Of a stretch of 64,000 bases of DNA, positions 9,932 through 20,689 are shown one piece after another. The stretch is taken from assembly GCF_010729665.1 (NCBI RefSeq), contig NZ_AP022610.1, forward strand, positions 744,001-808,000. The letters are read 5' to 3'. The stretch is from Mycolicibacterium madagascariense. GTDB lineage: Bacteria; Actinomycetota; Actinomycetes; Mycobacteriales; Mycobacteriaceae. A program made the position numbers and the translations under genes. The notes below the pieces were generated by a model that had not been told where the DNA came from, searched no databases, and was given only the letters and a program-made list of their open reading frames with translations. How positions within the stretch are numbered: position 1 is the first letter of the stretch; every line of letters begins with the position of its first letter.

Positions 9932-9943
9932 CGGAATGGGTCG

Positions 9944-10783
9944 ATGAACGGCGAACGGTTCGGCAGGCGCACGGCGCTCGGGCTCGCCGGAGGTCTCGCC
10001 GCCGTGATGGCGGGGTGCTCGACGGGTGCGCCGCGGGCGAGCGGCGACGACGATGGGGCGGTGCGCTACGCCTACGGACCGTCCCCCAGCCAGTACGCCG
10101 AGCTGACGGTGCCGTCGGGATCGGCGCCCGCCCCGGTCGTCGTGATCATCCACGGCGGGTACTGGTCGGCCAGCTACGGCGCCGAACTCGGCCGTCCGCT
10201 GGCCGTCGATCTGGTGGGGCGGGGCTTCGCCACGTGCAACGTCGAGTACCGCAGGGTCGGTGAGGGCGGTGGGTGGCCGCAGACGGGCGAGGACGTCGCC
10301 GCTGCGGTGGACGCGCTCCGCGGACGACCTGGTCTCGACCTGAATCACGTGGTGGCACTGGGACATTCGGCCGGCGGGCAGCTCGCGGGGTGGCTCGCGG
10401 CTCGGCGCGGTGGTGCGGTCGAGTTGACGGGCGCCGTGCTCCAGGCCGGCGTGCTCGACCTCGTCCGCGCCTCTGCCGAGGGGCTCGGCGGGGGCGCCGT
10501 CGACGCGTTCCTCGGCGGCTCGCCTGCGGAGCGGCCCGATGCGTACGCCCAAGCGTCGCCGACGGCGCGGGTCCCCCTGGGCGTGCGGTCGATCTGCGTG
10601 CACGGCACGTCCGACACGCTGGTGCCCATCACCCAGTCGCAGGACTTCGTCGACGCGGCCCGCCGGGCCGGTGACACCACCGAGTTGCGCACCGTCGACG
10701 GCGACCACTTCGGCCCGATCACCGTCGGCACCCCGGCGTGGGACGCGTGCGTCGCCGCGGTGCGGGAGCTGACGGGCCGCTGA
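9944..10783 (+). CDS. Alpha/beta hydrolase lipoprotein (esterase, BD-FAE or kynurenine formamidase-like)
   Basis: This 279-residue exported hydrolase has twin arginines at residues 8-9 and a lipobox VMAGC with Cys25, which suggests a Tat-type lipoprotein signal. The mature part has the oxyanion motif HGGYW (from His70), the nucleophile elbow GHSAGG (Ser142) and a late VDGDHFGP that supplies the catalytic His. The HGGYW signature is shared by kynurenine formamidase-like and carbohydrate esterase-like enzymes; the substrate is open. It follows the GlxA-type regulator by 12 bases and is probably co-transcribed with it. Confidence 0.88.
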   Translation: MNGERFGRRTALGLAGGLAAVMAGCSTGAPRASGDDDGAVRYAYGPSPSQYAELTVPSGSAPAPVVVIIHGGYWSASYGAELGRPLAVDLVGRGFATCNVEYRRVGEGGGWPQTGEDVAAAVDALRGRPGLDLNHVVALGHSAGGQLAGWLAARRGGAVELTGAVLQAGVLDLVRASAEGLGGGAVDAFLGGSPAERPDAYAQASPTARVPLGVRSICVHGTSDTLVPITQSQDFVDAARRAGDTTELRTVDGDHFGPITVGTPAWDACVAAVRELTGR

Positions 10784-10798
10784 GCCCCCCCGCGGCGG

Positions 10799-10824
10799 GG
10801 AATGAATTCGCCACCACCCTGGTT
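10799..10824 (+). promoter_or_regulatory. SigH-type ECF promoter upstream of dnaK
   Basis: GGAATG, 16 bases, GGTT fits the SigH pattern GGAAYA - about 16-18 - SGTT at five of six positions in the first box. dnaK is a known SigH-dependent gene in M. tuberculosis. It sits directly upstream of the first HspR operator. Confidence 0.5.
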
Positions 10825-10838
10825 GCTCAGGTCGACAA

Positions 10839-10859
10839 CTTGAGTGAAGTTCGCTCAAC
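10839..10859 (+). promoter_or_regulatory. HspR operator (HAIR) 1 of dnaK
   Basis: CTTGAGT, 7 bases, GCTCAAC is one HAIR inverted repeat (consensus CTTGAGT-N7-ACTCAAG). It lies just upstream of a TTGACA -35 box at 10866-10871, where bound HspR would block the housekeeping promoter. Confidence 0.85.
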
Positions 10860-10892
10860 TCTGGTTTGACACACCGCACCCGCGGGGGCAAG

Positions 10893-10913
10893 CTTGAGCG
10901 TGGTCCACTCAGA
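10893..10913 (+). promoter_or_regulatory. HspR operator (HAIR) 2 of dnaK
   Basis: CTTGAGC, 7 bases, ACTCAGA is a second HAIR, weaker in its right half. It starts 54 bases after the first and covers the expected -10/start region of the promoter whose -35 is TTGACA at 10866-10871. Two operators flanking one promoter suggest cooperative HspR repression. Confidence 0.75.
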
Positions 10914-10948
10914 CCCGTAACGCGTTTTCTATACAGGAGGCAGTAACT

Positions 10949-12807
<1,859 letters not shown>

Positions 12808-12811
<4 letters not shown>

Positions 12812-13488
12812 CTGGCGATGAGCCGCTTGCGCGAAGAAAATTCGGGCAGGCGAACGATCCGCACGAGCCGGTGACCGTCACCGACAAACGGCGAGTCGAT
12901 CCCGAAACGGGTGAAGTCCGTGGAGGGCAGGAGCGTACCGACGCGGGATCCGATTCGAGCCCGGCGTCGGCCCCCAGTGGGCCGGCGTCGGAGCCGGAAC
13001 CCGTCGTCGAGACCGACGAAGCCGCCGAGCTCAAGGCGACGCTGCAACGCGTCAAAGCCGAATACGACAACTACCGCAAACGGGCGGTCCGCCAGGAGCA
13101 GGCCGCCGCGGAACGGGGCAAGGCCTTCGCGGCCACCCAGCTGCTCCCGGTGCTCGACGATCTCGAGCGCGCCCGCCGCCACGGCGACCTGGAGTCCGGG
13201 CCGCTGAAGTCGGTGGCGGACAAGCTGACCGGCGCGCTGCAGACCATCGGGCTGGTGCCCTTCGGAGCGGAGGGCGACCCGTTCGACCCGTCGCTGCACG
13301 AGGCCGTCCAGCACGAGGGTGACGGCAGCAATCCGGTGATCGGCACCGTCATGCGCCAGGGCTACCGCCTTGGCGACGGTCCGGTGCTCCGGCACGCGAT
13401 GGTCGGCGTCGTGGATTCCGACACGACGGACCCAACCCGTGCCGGTAGCGCCCACGACGTCGAAGTGAACTCAGAATCAACCAAGTAG
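12808..13488 (+). CDS. grpE: Nucleotide exchange factor GrpE
   Basis: This 226-residue DnaK cofactor releases ADP from DnaK. It has a disordered acidic N-terminal arm (to about residue 65), a long coiled coil (about 68-115, [19 protein letters not shown]) and a C-terminal beta domain with [11 protein letters not shown] and [12 protein letters not shown], the GrpE signature. It starts at GTG 12808, which overlaps the dnaK stop as GTGA, so translation is coupled to dnaK. Confidence 0.98.
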
Positions 13489-13524
13489 CAGGAATGCGAG
13501 CAGAAGGTGAGGAGGTGACGCTGC

Positions 13525-14700
13525 ATGGTCCAGCGAGAATGGGTTGAGAAGGACTTCTACAAGGAGCTCGGCGTCTCCTCCGACGCCAGCGAAGACGAGA
13601 TCAAGCGGGTCGCCCGCAAGCTGATGGCCGAGAACCATCCCGACCGCAATCCGAACAACCCGGCGGCCGAGGAACGGTACAAGGCGGTCGGCGAGGCCAA
13701 GGACGTCCTCACGGACAAGACCAAGCGCGCCGAGTACGACGAGACGCGTCGGCTCTTCGCCAACGGTGGCGGCCGTCGCTTCAACGGCGGCGGGGGCGGC
13801 AACTTCGGCGGATTCGGCGGTGACGGAGTCGAATTCAACCTCGGCGACCTGTTCGACGCCGCCCCGCAGACCGGTGGCGCGAACATCGGCGACCTGTTCG
13901 GTGGGCTGTTCGGCCGGGGCGCTCAACAGCCCCGGCCCAGCCGTCCGCGCCGCGGCAACGACCTCGAGACCGAGACCGAACTCTCGTTCCTCGAGGCCAC
14001 CAAGGGCGTGGCCATGCCGCTGCGGCTGACCAGCCCGGCGCCGTGCACCAATTGCCATGGCAGCGGGGCGCGTCCGGGCACCAGTCCCAAGGTGTGCCCG
14101 AACTGCAACGGCGCCGGCGTGATCAATCGCAACCAGGGGGCCTTCGGGTTCTCCGAGCCGTGCACGGAGTGCCGGGGCAGCGGTTCGATCATCGAGGAGC
14201 CGTGCGAGGAGTGCCACGGCACCGGCGTGACGACCAGGACCCGCACCATCAACGTGCGCATCCCCCCGGGAGTCGAAGACGGCCAACGCATTCGGCTCGC
14301 TGGCCAGGGTGAGGCCGGTCTGCGGGGCGCCCCGTCGGGCGACCTGTTCGTGACCGTGCACGTGCGGCCGGACAAGGTGTTCGGCCGGATGAACGATGAC
14401 CTCACCGTGACGGTGCCCGTCAGCTTCCACGAATTGGCGCTCGGCACCACGCTTTCGGTGCCCACCCTGGAGGGCAAGGTCGGCGTCCGGGTGCCGAAGG
14501 GCACCTCGGACGGTCGCATCCTGCGGGTGCGCGGACGCGGGGTGCCCAAGCGCGGCGGCGGGCATGGCGACCTCCTGGTCACCGTCAAGGTCGCGGTGCC
14601 GCCCAACCTCGAGGGGGAGGCGGCCGAGGCGCTGGAAGCCTACGCGAAGGCCGAGCGGGCCAGCGGGTTCGATCCGCGGGCCGGATGGGCAGGTGCGTGA
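13525..14700 (+). CDS. dnaJ1: Chaperone DnaJ (DnaJ1)
   Basis: This 391-residue Hsp40 delivers substrates to DnaK and stimulates its ATPase. It has a J domain with the HPD triad in [10 protein letters not shown] (about residues 35-45), a Gly/Phe-rich linker, four zinc-finger repeats [27 protein letters not shown] and CEECHGTGV (about 170-240), and the two C-terminal beta domains. ATG 13525 follows a GGTGAGGAGGTGA site. The last base of its stop is shared with the hspR start. Confidence 0.98.
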   Translation: MVQREWVEKDFYKELGVSSDASEDEIKRVARKLMAENHPDRNPNNPAAEERYKAVGEAKDVLTDKTKRAEYDETRRLFANGGGRRFNGGGGGNFGGFGGDGVEFNLGDLFDAAPQTGGANIGDLFGGLFGRGAQQPRPSRPRRGNDLETETELSFLEATKGVAMPLRLTSPAPCTNCHGSGARPGTSPKVCPNCNGAGVINRNQGAFGFSEPCTECRGSGSIIEEPCEECHGTGVTTRTRTINVRIPPGVEDGQRIRLAGQGEAGLRGAPSGDLFVTVHVRPDKVFGRMNDDLTVTVPVSFHELALGTTLSVPTLEGKVGVRVPKGTSDGRILRVRGRGVPKRGGGHGDLLVTVKVAVPPNLEGEAAEALEAYAKAERASGFDPRAGWAGA

Positions 14701-15083
14701 TGGCCAATCGGAAGGCCGACGACGCGCGCACCTTCCTGATCTCGGTGGCCGCCGAGCTGGCGGGCATGCACGCCCAGACGCTGCGGACCTATGACCGGCT
14801 CGGGCTGGTCAGTCCGCAGCGCAGCTCGGGCGGCGGGCGCCGGTACTCCCAGCACGACGTCGACCTGCTCCGCGAGGTGCAGCGGCTGTCGCAGGACGAG
14901 GGCGTCAACCTCGCGGGCATCAAGCGGATCATCGAGCTGACCAATCAGGTCGAGGCCCTGCAGTCGCGGGTGCGCGAGATGGCCGAGGAGCTGGATCGGT
15001 TGCGCGCGAACCAGCGTCGCGACCTGGCGGTCGTGCCGAAGAGCACGGCGCTGGTCGTCTGGCAGCCGCGCGGCAAGCGCTAG
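14700..15083 (+). CDS. hspR: Heat shock repressor HspR (MerR family)
   Basis: This 127-residue MerR-type DNA-binding protein represses dnaK and clpB by binding HAIR repeats, helped by DnaK. The winged helix is in AAELAGMHAQTLRTYDRLGL and SSGGGRRYSQHDVDLLREV. A coiled helix (about 80-105) probably gives dimers, and the tail is short and basic. The start is ATG 14700, overlapping the dnaJ TGA by one base; an in-frame ATG 15 bases earlier lies inside dnaJ and has no site of its own. Autoregulation follows because it shares the dnaK transcript. Confidence 0.97.
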   Translation: MANRKADDARTFLISVAAELAGMHAQTLRTYDRLGLVSPQRSSGGGRRYSQHDVDLLREVQRLSQDEGVNLAGIKRIIELTNQVEALQSRVREMAEELDRLRANQRRDLAVVPKSTALVVWQPRGKR

Positions 15084-15090
15084 CTCACCG

Positions 15091-15152
15091 CTCGAGACTG
15101 ATCCTCGCGACGCTCGACCCCGGTCCGGCGTCCTGAGATTCAGTGTCGCGAG
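15091..15152 (+). repeat. About 60-bp element with inverted ends, copy 1
   Basis: CGAGACTG at the left end and GAGATTCAGT near the right end are shared with a second copy at 49140-49194. A perfect 8-base inverted repeat CTCGCGAC (15102-15109) / GTCGCGAG (15145-15152) lies inside. It sits between the convergent hspR and epimerase genes and overlaps the last codons of the epimerase, so it may end both transcripts. Confidence 0.45.
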
Positions 15153-16048
15153 ACCGAGATCGTGAAGGCGGTCTTCTCGGGCTTGCCCGCGTTGGCGAAC
15201 CGGTAACCGCCGCGGCGCAGCGAGTCGGTGGGAGCCGTCATGGGCTCGATGCCGACGACGTCGTCGTTGCCGGGAGCGAAGAGCTGGGCGGCGGGGTACC
15301 CCTTGACGTAGGTCACCTCGATCCGTCGGCCACCGCCCGACAGCGCGAACACCGCGCCCTCGGGCACCTGGTCGAAGCCGTCGTCATAGTGCGTGTCTCC
15401 CAACGCATCCGACGTCGCGGCCCACTCCTCGTGCGCACCCGTCGGGAGCCCCCAGTTGTCCACCAGCACGTGGCGCATGGCGGGCGTCTCGAGCACCCAC
15501 TGCGCGCGCGGCACGCCCGGCACCTGAAGGTAGGGGTGGTAGCCGTAACACAGTGGCACCGAGGCGGCGGTCGTCGGCATCACGGTGGTCTCGACCGTCA
15601 GGGTGCGGTCCTGCAGCGACACCCGCTGGGTCAGCACGTGCGGGAACGGGAACGACGCGAGCAGTCGCGGGGTGCCGCCGAAGTCGAGCACGGCCGTCAG
15701 GGAACTCTCCGACCGCTCGGTGACGAGCCAACCCGGGTAGGCCGCGAGCACGCCATGCAGCGGCACCCCGTGCTCGTCGGTCCGCACGCCACCGGTGCCG
15801 GGCGTCAGCGTCACGACCGCACCGTTGATCCCATACTTGCTGGCGCTCAAGCGATTTGCCCACGGGTACAGGATCGGGATGCCCATCGTCTTGCCCGCAG
15901 TGATGTAGGCGTCCAGGCCGCGCCGCTGGCCGAGGAATTCGTCGTCACCGTCGGCGAACGACGTGACCACCATGCCCGCCTGCGGTACGACGGTCGCCGT
16001 CATGGACGAGGACGGGTCCTGCAGCGTGTAGGCGTCAAACTCCGACAT
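15140..16048 (-). CDS. Aldose 1-epimerase family protein (galactose mutarotase-like)
   Basis: This 302-residue cytosolic protein has the mutarotase beta-sandwich. PILYPWANRLSASKYGI is the substrate-entry motif, GVPLHG and CYGYHPYLQVPG hold the catalytic His residues, and GIEPMTAPTDSLRRGG holds the acidic catalytic Glu. Relatives interconvert alpha and beta anomers of hexoses or hexose 6-phosphates; the sugar cannot be told. CAGAAT, 6 bases before ATG 16048 on this strand, suggests a leaderless transcript. It converges on hspR. Confidence 0.9.
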   Translation of the reverse strand: MSEFDAYTLQDPSSSMTATVVPQAGMVVTSFADGDDEFLGQRRGLDAYITAGKTMGIPILYPWANRLSASKYGINGAVVTLTPGTGGVRTDEHGVPLHGVLAAYPGWLVTERSESSLTAVLDFGGTPRLLASFPFPHVLTQRVSLQDRTLTVETTVMPTTAASVPLCYGYHPYLQVPGVPRAQWVLETPAMRHVLVDNWGLPTGAHEEWAATSDALGDTHYDDGFDQVPEGAVFALSGGGRRIEVTYVKGYPAAQLFAPGNDDVVGIEPMTAPTDSLRRGGYRFANAGKPEKTAFTISVSRH

Positions 16049-16066
16049 GGCGCGATTCTGTCACGT

Positions 16067-17221
16067 TCAGCCGGCGAGCGGATCGTGCTGGATGCCGTGC
16101 GGGTCGGCCCCCTTGGCGACGAGCGCGGCCTTCGTCGCCGCCACCATCCGTGGGCCACCGCAGATCAGGATCTGCCGGTCACCCCAGCCGCCGTAGCGCG
16201 TCACCACGTCGGGCAGCAGTCCGGTCTGTCGGACGTGCAACCCCCGTGGCGGGTCGACGGCGGGATAGTCGCCGGCCCACGGTGGGTTGGTGGAGTACTC
16301 CGACACCGGGGTCACCGACAGCCACGGATGCTGGGAGGCGACCTGCCACAGCGTCCTGAGGTCGTAGAGATCGCACGGGTACCGCGCCCCGAAGAACAGG
16401 TGCACCCGCGGATTCACGCCAAACCGACTGAGGTCCAAGATGATCGAACGCAACGGCGCCAATCCGGTGCTGCCCGCGACCATCAATACGTCCCCACCGC
16501 CGCGGTCCACGTGCAGCGCGCCGTGGGGGTTGGACAGCCGCCACCGGTCGCCGACCGCGGTCTCCCCGACGATCGCGGTGCTGACCGTACCGCCGGGCAC
16601 CGAGCGCACGTGGAACTCGATGCCGCCGTCGGGGTCGGCGGGGATCGACGGGCTCAGGCAGCGCCAGCGCCGCGGCCACTGTGGCACCTGCACGGTGACG
16701 TACTGGCCGGCGTGGAAGGGCAGTGGCTCGTCGAGCCGCAGCCGGATGACCGAGACGTCGCGGGTCACCCGGTGGTGCTCGACGACCGTGCCGTCGCGGA
16801 AGGGTGGGCCCTGCTCGGCGTCGGCCGCGCCCCTCATGATGCCGACGATCAGGCTGATGGCCGCGTCGGCGGTGTCGGCGAGACGGTCGTCCCACCGGTC
16901 GATCAGCTGGCTTCGCAGCGTCGTCGTCAGCGCATCCTGCAGGCTGTCGTAATGTGCTTGTGTCACACCGTATTTGCGATGATCGCGGCCCAGCTGGGCG
17001 AGGAACGCGACGGGCTCCTCGGCCCGCTGCTCGATGATCTCGCCGAGCAGCCAGGTCATCGCTCGCGCGAACACCGTGCGCTGGCGGTCCATGTCGGGCG
17101 GGAAGAGATCTCCGACCGATCGGTCGACGGCGAACCAGCGGGTGTAGAAGCGACGCACGAACTCCTCGGAATCGAGAGCGGTGCGCAGTGTCCTCAGCGC
17201 GTCACCGTCGTCGAGTCCCAC
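16067..17221 (-). CDS. Type II flavohaemoglobin (globin plus ferredoxin-reductase domains)
   Basis: This 384-residue protein has an N-terminal globin (1 to about 135) with Tyr26 at B10, Gln47 at E7 and proximal His81 in GRDHRKYGV. A reductase of the FNR class follows, with FHAGQYVTVQVPQ, VAGSTGLAPLRS for nucleotide and a late ICGGP. The usual FAD motif RxYS is replaced by RCLS (186-189), a mark of mycobacterial type II flavohaemoglobins (M. tuberculosis Rv0385), which are reported to prefer D-lactate over NADH and not to be efficient NO dioxygenases. As in M. tuberculosis, it lies close to clpB. The start is GTG 17221. Confidence 0.88.
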   Translation of the reverse strand: MGLDDGDALRTLRTALDSEEFVRRFYTRWFAVDRSVGDLFPPDMDRQRTVFARAMTWLLGEIIEQRAEEPVAFLAQLGRDHRKYGVTQAHYDSLQDALTTTLRSQLIDRWDDRLADTADAAISLIVGIMRGAADAEQGPPFRDGTVVEHHRVTRDVSVIRLRLDEPLPFHAGQYVTVQVPQWPRRWRCLSPSIPADPDGGIEFHVRSVPGGTVSTAIVGETAVGDRWRLSNPHGALHVDRGGGDVLMVAGSTGLAPLRSIILDLSRFGVNPRVHLFFGARYPCDLYDLRTLWQVASQHPWLSVTPVSEYSTNPPWAGDYPAVDPPRGLHVRQTGLLPDVVTRYGGWGDRQILICGGPRMVAATKAALVAKGADPHGIQHDPLAG

Positions 17222-17237
17222 GCCTTCGGAGTGTAAG

Positions 17238-17900
17238 TCACATGCCGTGCAGGCCCTTGTACAGAACGAGAGCGCCGAGGACGACGAGGATCGCCGCGAC
17301 GAGCGTCGCGTGCTGCGCCTCCATCCAGTCCTTCACGCGGGCGAGCGTCGGGTCGAGACGATCCCCGGACACCGCGTACGCGACGATCGGCAGCACGACG
17401 CTGAAACCCGCGATCACCACGTAGTAGAGCACGCCGAGTTCGGCGCCCAGCCGATCCAGGCCCTCGGTGCCGATCGCCAAACCCGCTGCGGCACACATGA
17501 ACAGCACCTTGGGATTGACGACCACCAGGACGAGCGCGGTGACGGCGGCGCGCGGCGGCGTGATCGAGGCGAAGCTGCTCATCCACTTCGGCGAGTGCTC
17601 GGAGCTCTTCCGGGTGAGCCACTTGTAGAGGCCGAAGGTGATCAGCAGCGCGCCCGCGACGACGCGGGCCCACGACGCCCACGGCGGTGGTGGCCGGTCC
17701 AGCCCGCCGCCCACGAGGCTGGACACCTCGACGAAGAGCTGCGTGACCACGGCCAGTCCGACGATCCACCCGAGGAGGAAGGCCAGGCTCGTCGGCCGGG
17801 GCCGTGGCGATTGCAGCACCAGCACCGCTGGGATGATCGACAGCGGGGACAGGGCGACCACCAGCGCCAGGGGGATCAGTTCGGCCAGCATCGGGGTCAA
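17238..17900 (-). CDS. GAP/Sap-family membrane protein
   Basis: This 220-residue protein has about six hydrophobic segments (near residues 8-28, 38-58, 72-92, 118-138, 152-172 and 198-216). It is like the GAP/Sap family, whose best-known member helps export a glycolipid or sulfolipid precursor in mycobacteria. The early motif LSPLSIIPAVLVL also recalls LysE-type exporters. It acts in the plasma membrane; its cargo is unknown. It ends 16 bases upstream of the flavohaemoglobin start on the same strand, and the two are likely co-transcribed. It is divergent from clpB. Confidence 0.82.
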   Translation of the reverse strand: MTPMLAELIPLALVVALSPLSIIPAVLVLQSPRPRPTSLAFLLGWIVGLAVVTQLFVEVSSLVGGGLDRPPPPWASWARVVAGALLITFGLYKWLTRKSSEHSPKWMSSFASITPPRAAVTALVLVVVNPKVLFMCAAAGLAIGTEGLDRLGAELGVLYYVVIAGFSVVLPIVAYAVSGDRLDPTLARVKDWMEAQHATLVAAILVVLGALVLYKGLHGM

Positions 17901-17983
17901 CCTAGCAAGCCCGAGGCGCCGAGAGGGCCGTCATCGTCGCGACGCCACGACCCCTGGCGTCCGGCTCGGCGAAATTGGTCAGA

Positions 17984-18004
17984 CTTGAGCGGAACAGACT
18001 CAAC
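17984..18004 (+). promoter_or_regulatory. HspR operator (HAIR) of clpB
   Basis: CTTGAGC, 7 bases, ACTCAAC is a near-consensus HAIR. It is directly followed by a housekeeping-type TTGACT box at 18006-18011. This matches the known HspR control of clpB in mycobacteria. Confidence 0.87.
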
Positions 18005-18016
18005 CTTGACTGCGTT
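17991..18016 (+). promoter_or_regulatory. SigH-type ECF promoter overlapping the clpB HAIR
   Basis: GGAACA, 16 bases, CGTT matches the SigH pattern in both boxes. The first box lies in the spacer of the HAIR, so HspR and the ECF polymerase would compete for the same DNA. Confidence 0.6.
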
Positions 18017-18070
18017 GGACCAAGCGAGAAACATTTTCCCTGCTTCACAACCCCAGAAAGGTTAGGTGTC

Positions 18071-20617
18071 GTGGACTCGTTCAACCCGACCACGAAGACC
18101 CAGGCGGCGCTGACCTCGGCGCTGCAGGCGGCCACCGCCGCCGGCAACCCGGAGATCCGGCCCGCCCACCTGTTGATGGCACTGCTCACCCAGAACGAAG
18201 GGATCGCGGCGCCCCTCCTCGAAGCCGTCGGTGTCGATCCATCGATCATCCGCACCGAGGCAGCGAGCCTGCTCGACCGACTGCCCAAGGTCAGCGGCGC
18301 CAACTCGACGCCGAACCTGTCGCGCGAGTCGCTCGCGGCGATCACCGCGGCCCAGCAGCTGGCCACCGAGATGGACGACGAATACGTCTCCACCGAACAC
18401 CTCCTCGTTGGCCTCGCGACCGGTGACTCCGACGTCGCCAAGCTCCTCACGGGCCACGGCGCGTCACCGCAGGCGCTGCGCGAGGCGTTCGTCAAGGTCC
18501 GTGGCAGCGCCCGCGTCACCAGCCCCGACCCCGAGGGTTCCTACCAGGCGCTGGAGAAGTACTCCACCGACCTGACCGCGGCCGCCCGCGAGGGCAAGCT
18601 CGACCCAGTCATCGGGCGCGACAACGAGATTCGTCGCGTCGTGCAGGTGTTGAGCCGTCGCACGAAGAACAACCCGGTGCTCATCGGCGAGCCGGGCGTC
18701 GGCAAGACCGCCATCGTCGAGGGCCTTGCCCAGCGCATCATCGAGGGCGACGTGCCCGAGAGTCTGCGCGACAAGACCGTCGTCTCCCTCGACCTCGGTT
18801 CGATGGTCGCGGGCGCCAAGTACCGCGGCGAGTTCGAGGAGCGCCTCAAGGCCGTCCTCGACGACATCAAGAATTCCGCCGGACAGGTCATCACGTTCAT
18901 CGACGAGCTGCACACCATCGTGGGGGCTGGTGCGACCGGTGAGTCCGCGATGGACGCCGGCAACATGATCAAGCCGATGCTGGCCCGCGGCGAGCTGCGC
19001 ATGGTCGGCGCCACCACGCTCGAGGAGTACCGCAAGTACATCGAGAAGGACGCCGCGCTGGAGCGTCGCTTCCAGCAGGTGCTGGTGGGCGAGCCGTCGG
19101 TCGAGGACACCGTCGGCATCCTGCGCGGGCTCAAGGACCGCTACGAGGTGCACCACGGCGTGCGCATCACCGACTCGGCCCTGGTGGCCGCGGCGACGAT
19201 GTCCGACCGCTACATCACCAGCCGCTTCCTGCCCGACAAGGCCATCGACCTCGTCGACGAGGCCGCCTCGCGCCTGCGCATGGAGATCGACTCGCGGCCG
19301 GTGGAGATCGACGAGGTCGAGCGCGTCGTGCGCCGCCTCGAGATCGAGGAGATGGCGCTGGCCAAGGAGTCCGACGACGCGTCGAAGGACCGCCTCGACA
19401 AGCTGCGCGGCGAACTGGCCGACTACAAGGAGAAGCTCTCGGAGCTGACCACGCGCTGGCAGAACGAGAAGGGCGCGATCGACGTCGTCCGCGAACTGAA
19501 GGAGCAGCTCGACACGCTGCGCGGTGAGTCCGAGCGCGCCGAGCGCGACGGTGACCTCGCCAAGGCCGCCGAGCTGCGCTACGGCCGCATCCCGGAGATC
19601 GAGAAGAAGCTCGACGCCGCGTTGCCGACCGCGCAGGCCCAGACCGACGTCATGCTCAAGGAGGAGGTCGGGCCCGACGACATCGCCGACGTCGTGGCGG
19701 CGTGGACCGGCATCCCCGCCGGCCGGTTGCTGGAGGGCGAGACCGCGAAGCTGCTGCGCATGGAGGACGAGCTCGGCAAGCGCGTGGTCGGGCAGACGAA
19801 GGCCGTACAGGCCGTCAGCGATGCGGTGCGCCGCGCCAGGGCCGGCGTCGCCGACCCCAACCGGCCGACCGGATCGTTCCTCTTCCTCGGTCCGACGGGC
19901 GTCGGCAAGACCGAGCTGGCCAAGGCGCTGGCGGACTTCCTGTTCGACGACGAGCGGGCGATGGTCCGCATCGACATGAGCGAATACGGCGAGAAGCACT
20001 CCGTCGCGCGGCTCGTCGGTGCGCCTCCCGGTTACATCGGCTACGACCAGGGCGGTCAGCTGACCGAGGCGGTACGGCGGCGGCCCTACACCGTCGTGCT
20101 GTTCGACGAGGTCGAGAAGGCCCACCCGGACGTGTTCGACGTGCTGCTCGCGGTGCTCGACGAGGGCCGGTTGACCGACGGCCAGGGCCGCACGGTCGAC
20201 TTCCGCAACACCATCCTCATCCTGACGTCGAACCTCGGTGCCGGCGGCAGCGAGGAGCAGGTGATGGCGGCGGTGCGCGCGGCGTTCAAGCCCGAGTTCA
20301 TCAACCGCCTCGACGACGTGCTGATCTTCGATTCGCTCAAGCCCGACGAGCTGGTGCGCATCGTCGACATCCAGCTGCAGCAGCTGCAGCGGCGGCTCGC
20401 TCAGCGCCGGTTGCAGCTCGAGGTGTCGCTACCCGCCAAGCAGTGGCTGGCCGACCGCGGCTTCGACCCGCTCTACGGGGCGCGTCCGCTGCGCAGGCTG
20501 GTTCAGCAGGCCATCGGCGACCAGCTCGCCAAGCTGTTGCTCGCGGGCGACGTGCACGACGGCGACGTAGTGCCGGTCAACGTCAGCCCCGACGGCGAGA
20601 CGCTGATCCTGGGCTGA
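18071..20617 (+). CDS. clpB: ATP-dependent disaggregase ClpB (Hsp100)
   Basis: This 848-residue AAA+ machine rescues aggregated proteins with DnaK. It has an N-terminal Clp repeat domain (1 to about 145), AAA1 with Walker [14 protein letters not shown] and [10 protein letters not shown], a coiled-coil middle domain (about 400-520), and AAA2 with [14 protein letters not shown] and [13 protein letters not shown] at the C-terminus. The start is taken at GTG 18071 ([10 protein letters not shown]), the family's usual N-terminus, rather than earlier in-frame codons in the promoter region. Expression is repressed by HspR and probably induced by SigH; a strong terminator follows. Confidence 0.98.
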   Translation: MDSFNPTTKTQAALTSALQAATAAGNPEIRPAHLLMALLTQNEGIAAPLLEAVGVDPSIIRTEAASLLDRLPKVSGANSTPNLSRESLAAITAAQQLATEMDDEYVSTEHLLVGLATGDSDVAKLLTGHGASPQALREAFVKVRGSARVTSPDPEGSYQALEKYSTDLTAAAREGKLDPVIGRDNEIRRVVQVLSRRTKNNPVLIGEPGVGKTAIVEGLAQRIIEGDVPESLRDKTVVSLDLGSMVAGAKYRGEFEERLKAVLDDIKNSAGQVITFIDELHTIVGAGATGESAMDAGNMIKPMLARGELRMVGATTLEEYRKYIEKDAALERRFQQVLVGEPSVEDTVGILRGLKDRYEVHHGVRITDSALVAAATMSDRYITSRFLPDKAIDLVDEAASRLRMEIDSRPVEIDEVERVVRRLEIEEMALAKESDDASKDRLDKLRGELADYKEKLSELTTRWQNEKGAIDVVRELKEQLDTLRGESERAERDGDLAKAAELRYGRIPEIEKKLDAALPTAQAQTDVMLKEEVGPDDIADVVAAWTGIPAGRLLEGETAKLLRMEDELGKRVVGQTKAVQAVSDAVRRARAGVADPNRPTGSFLFLGPTGVGKTELAKALADFLFDDERAMVRIDMSEYGEKHSVARLVGAPPGYIGYDQGGQLTEAVRRRPYTVVLFDEVEKAHPDVFDVLLAVLDEGRLTDGQGRTVDFRNTILILTSNLGAGGSEEQVMAAVRAAFKPEFINRLDDVLIFDSLKPDELVRIVDIQLQQLQRRLAQRRLQLEVSLPAKQWLADRGFDPLYGARPLRRLVQQAIGDQLAKLLLAGDVHDGDVVPVNVSPDGETLILG

Positions 20618-20627
20618 CCTGCTCCGC

Positions 20628-20684
20628 CGAGCAGACGTAAAGGGCCCTCAATGTGCCTGATTGAGGGCCCTTTGCGTCTGTTCG
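20628..20684. terminator. Long perfect hairpin between convergent clpB and SDR genes
   Basis: A 25-pair stem (two G-T pairs) closes a 7-base loop at 20653-20659. The core is AAAGGGCCCTCAAT (20639-20652) paired with ATTGAGGGCCCTTT (20660-20673). A short T run ends the right arm of the core, and A residues precede the left arm, so it can stop transcription from both sides. Outer arms CGAGCAGACG / CGTCTGTTCG recur in the hairpin at 631-692. Confidence 0.85.
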
Positions 20685-20689
20685 CGGGG

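Noticed and set aside
8171..10891. A 906-residue open frame on the minus strand
   Set aside because: It is antisense to the GlxA regulator and the esterase and has the Arg/Pro/His-rich composition of a high-GC shadow frame.
16067..17221. Annotation of the flavohaemoglobin as a classical NO dioxygenase (Hmp)
   Set aside because: The FAD motif RxYS is RCLS, a mark of the type II group; classical NADH-driven NO dioxygenation should not be assumed.
15143..17236. 697-residue plus-strand frame over the epimerase and flavohaemoglobin genes
   Set aside because: Both real genes on the other strand have clear families; the frame is a composition artefact.
20632..20680. Possibility that the clpB palindrome is an operator or origin element
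   Set aside because: Its place between two convergent stops and its T-ending stem fit a bidirectional terminator better.
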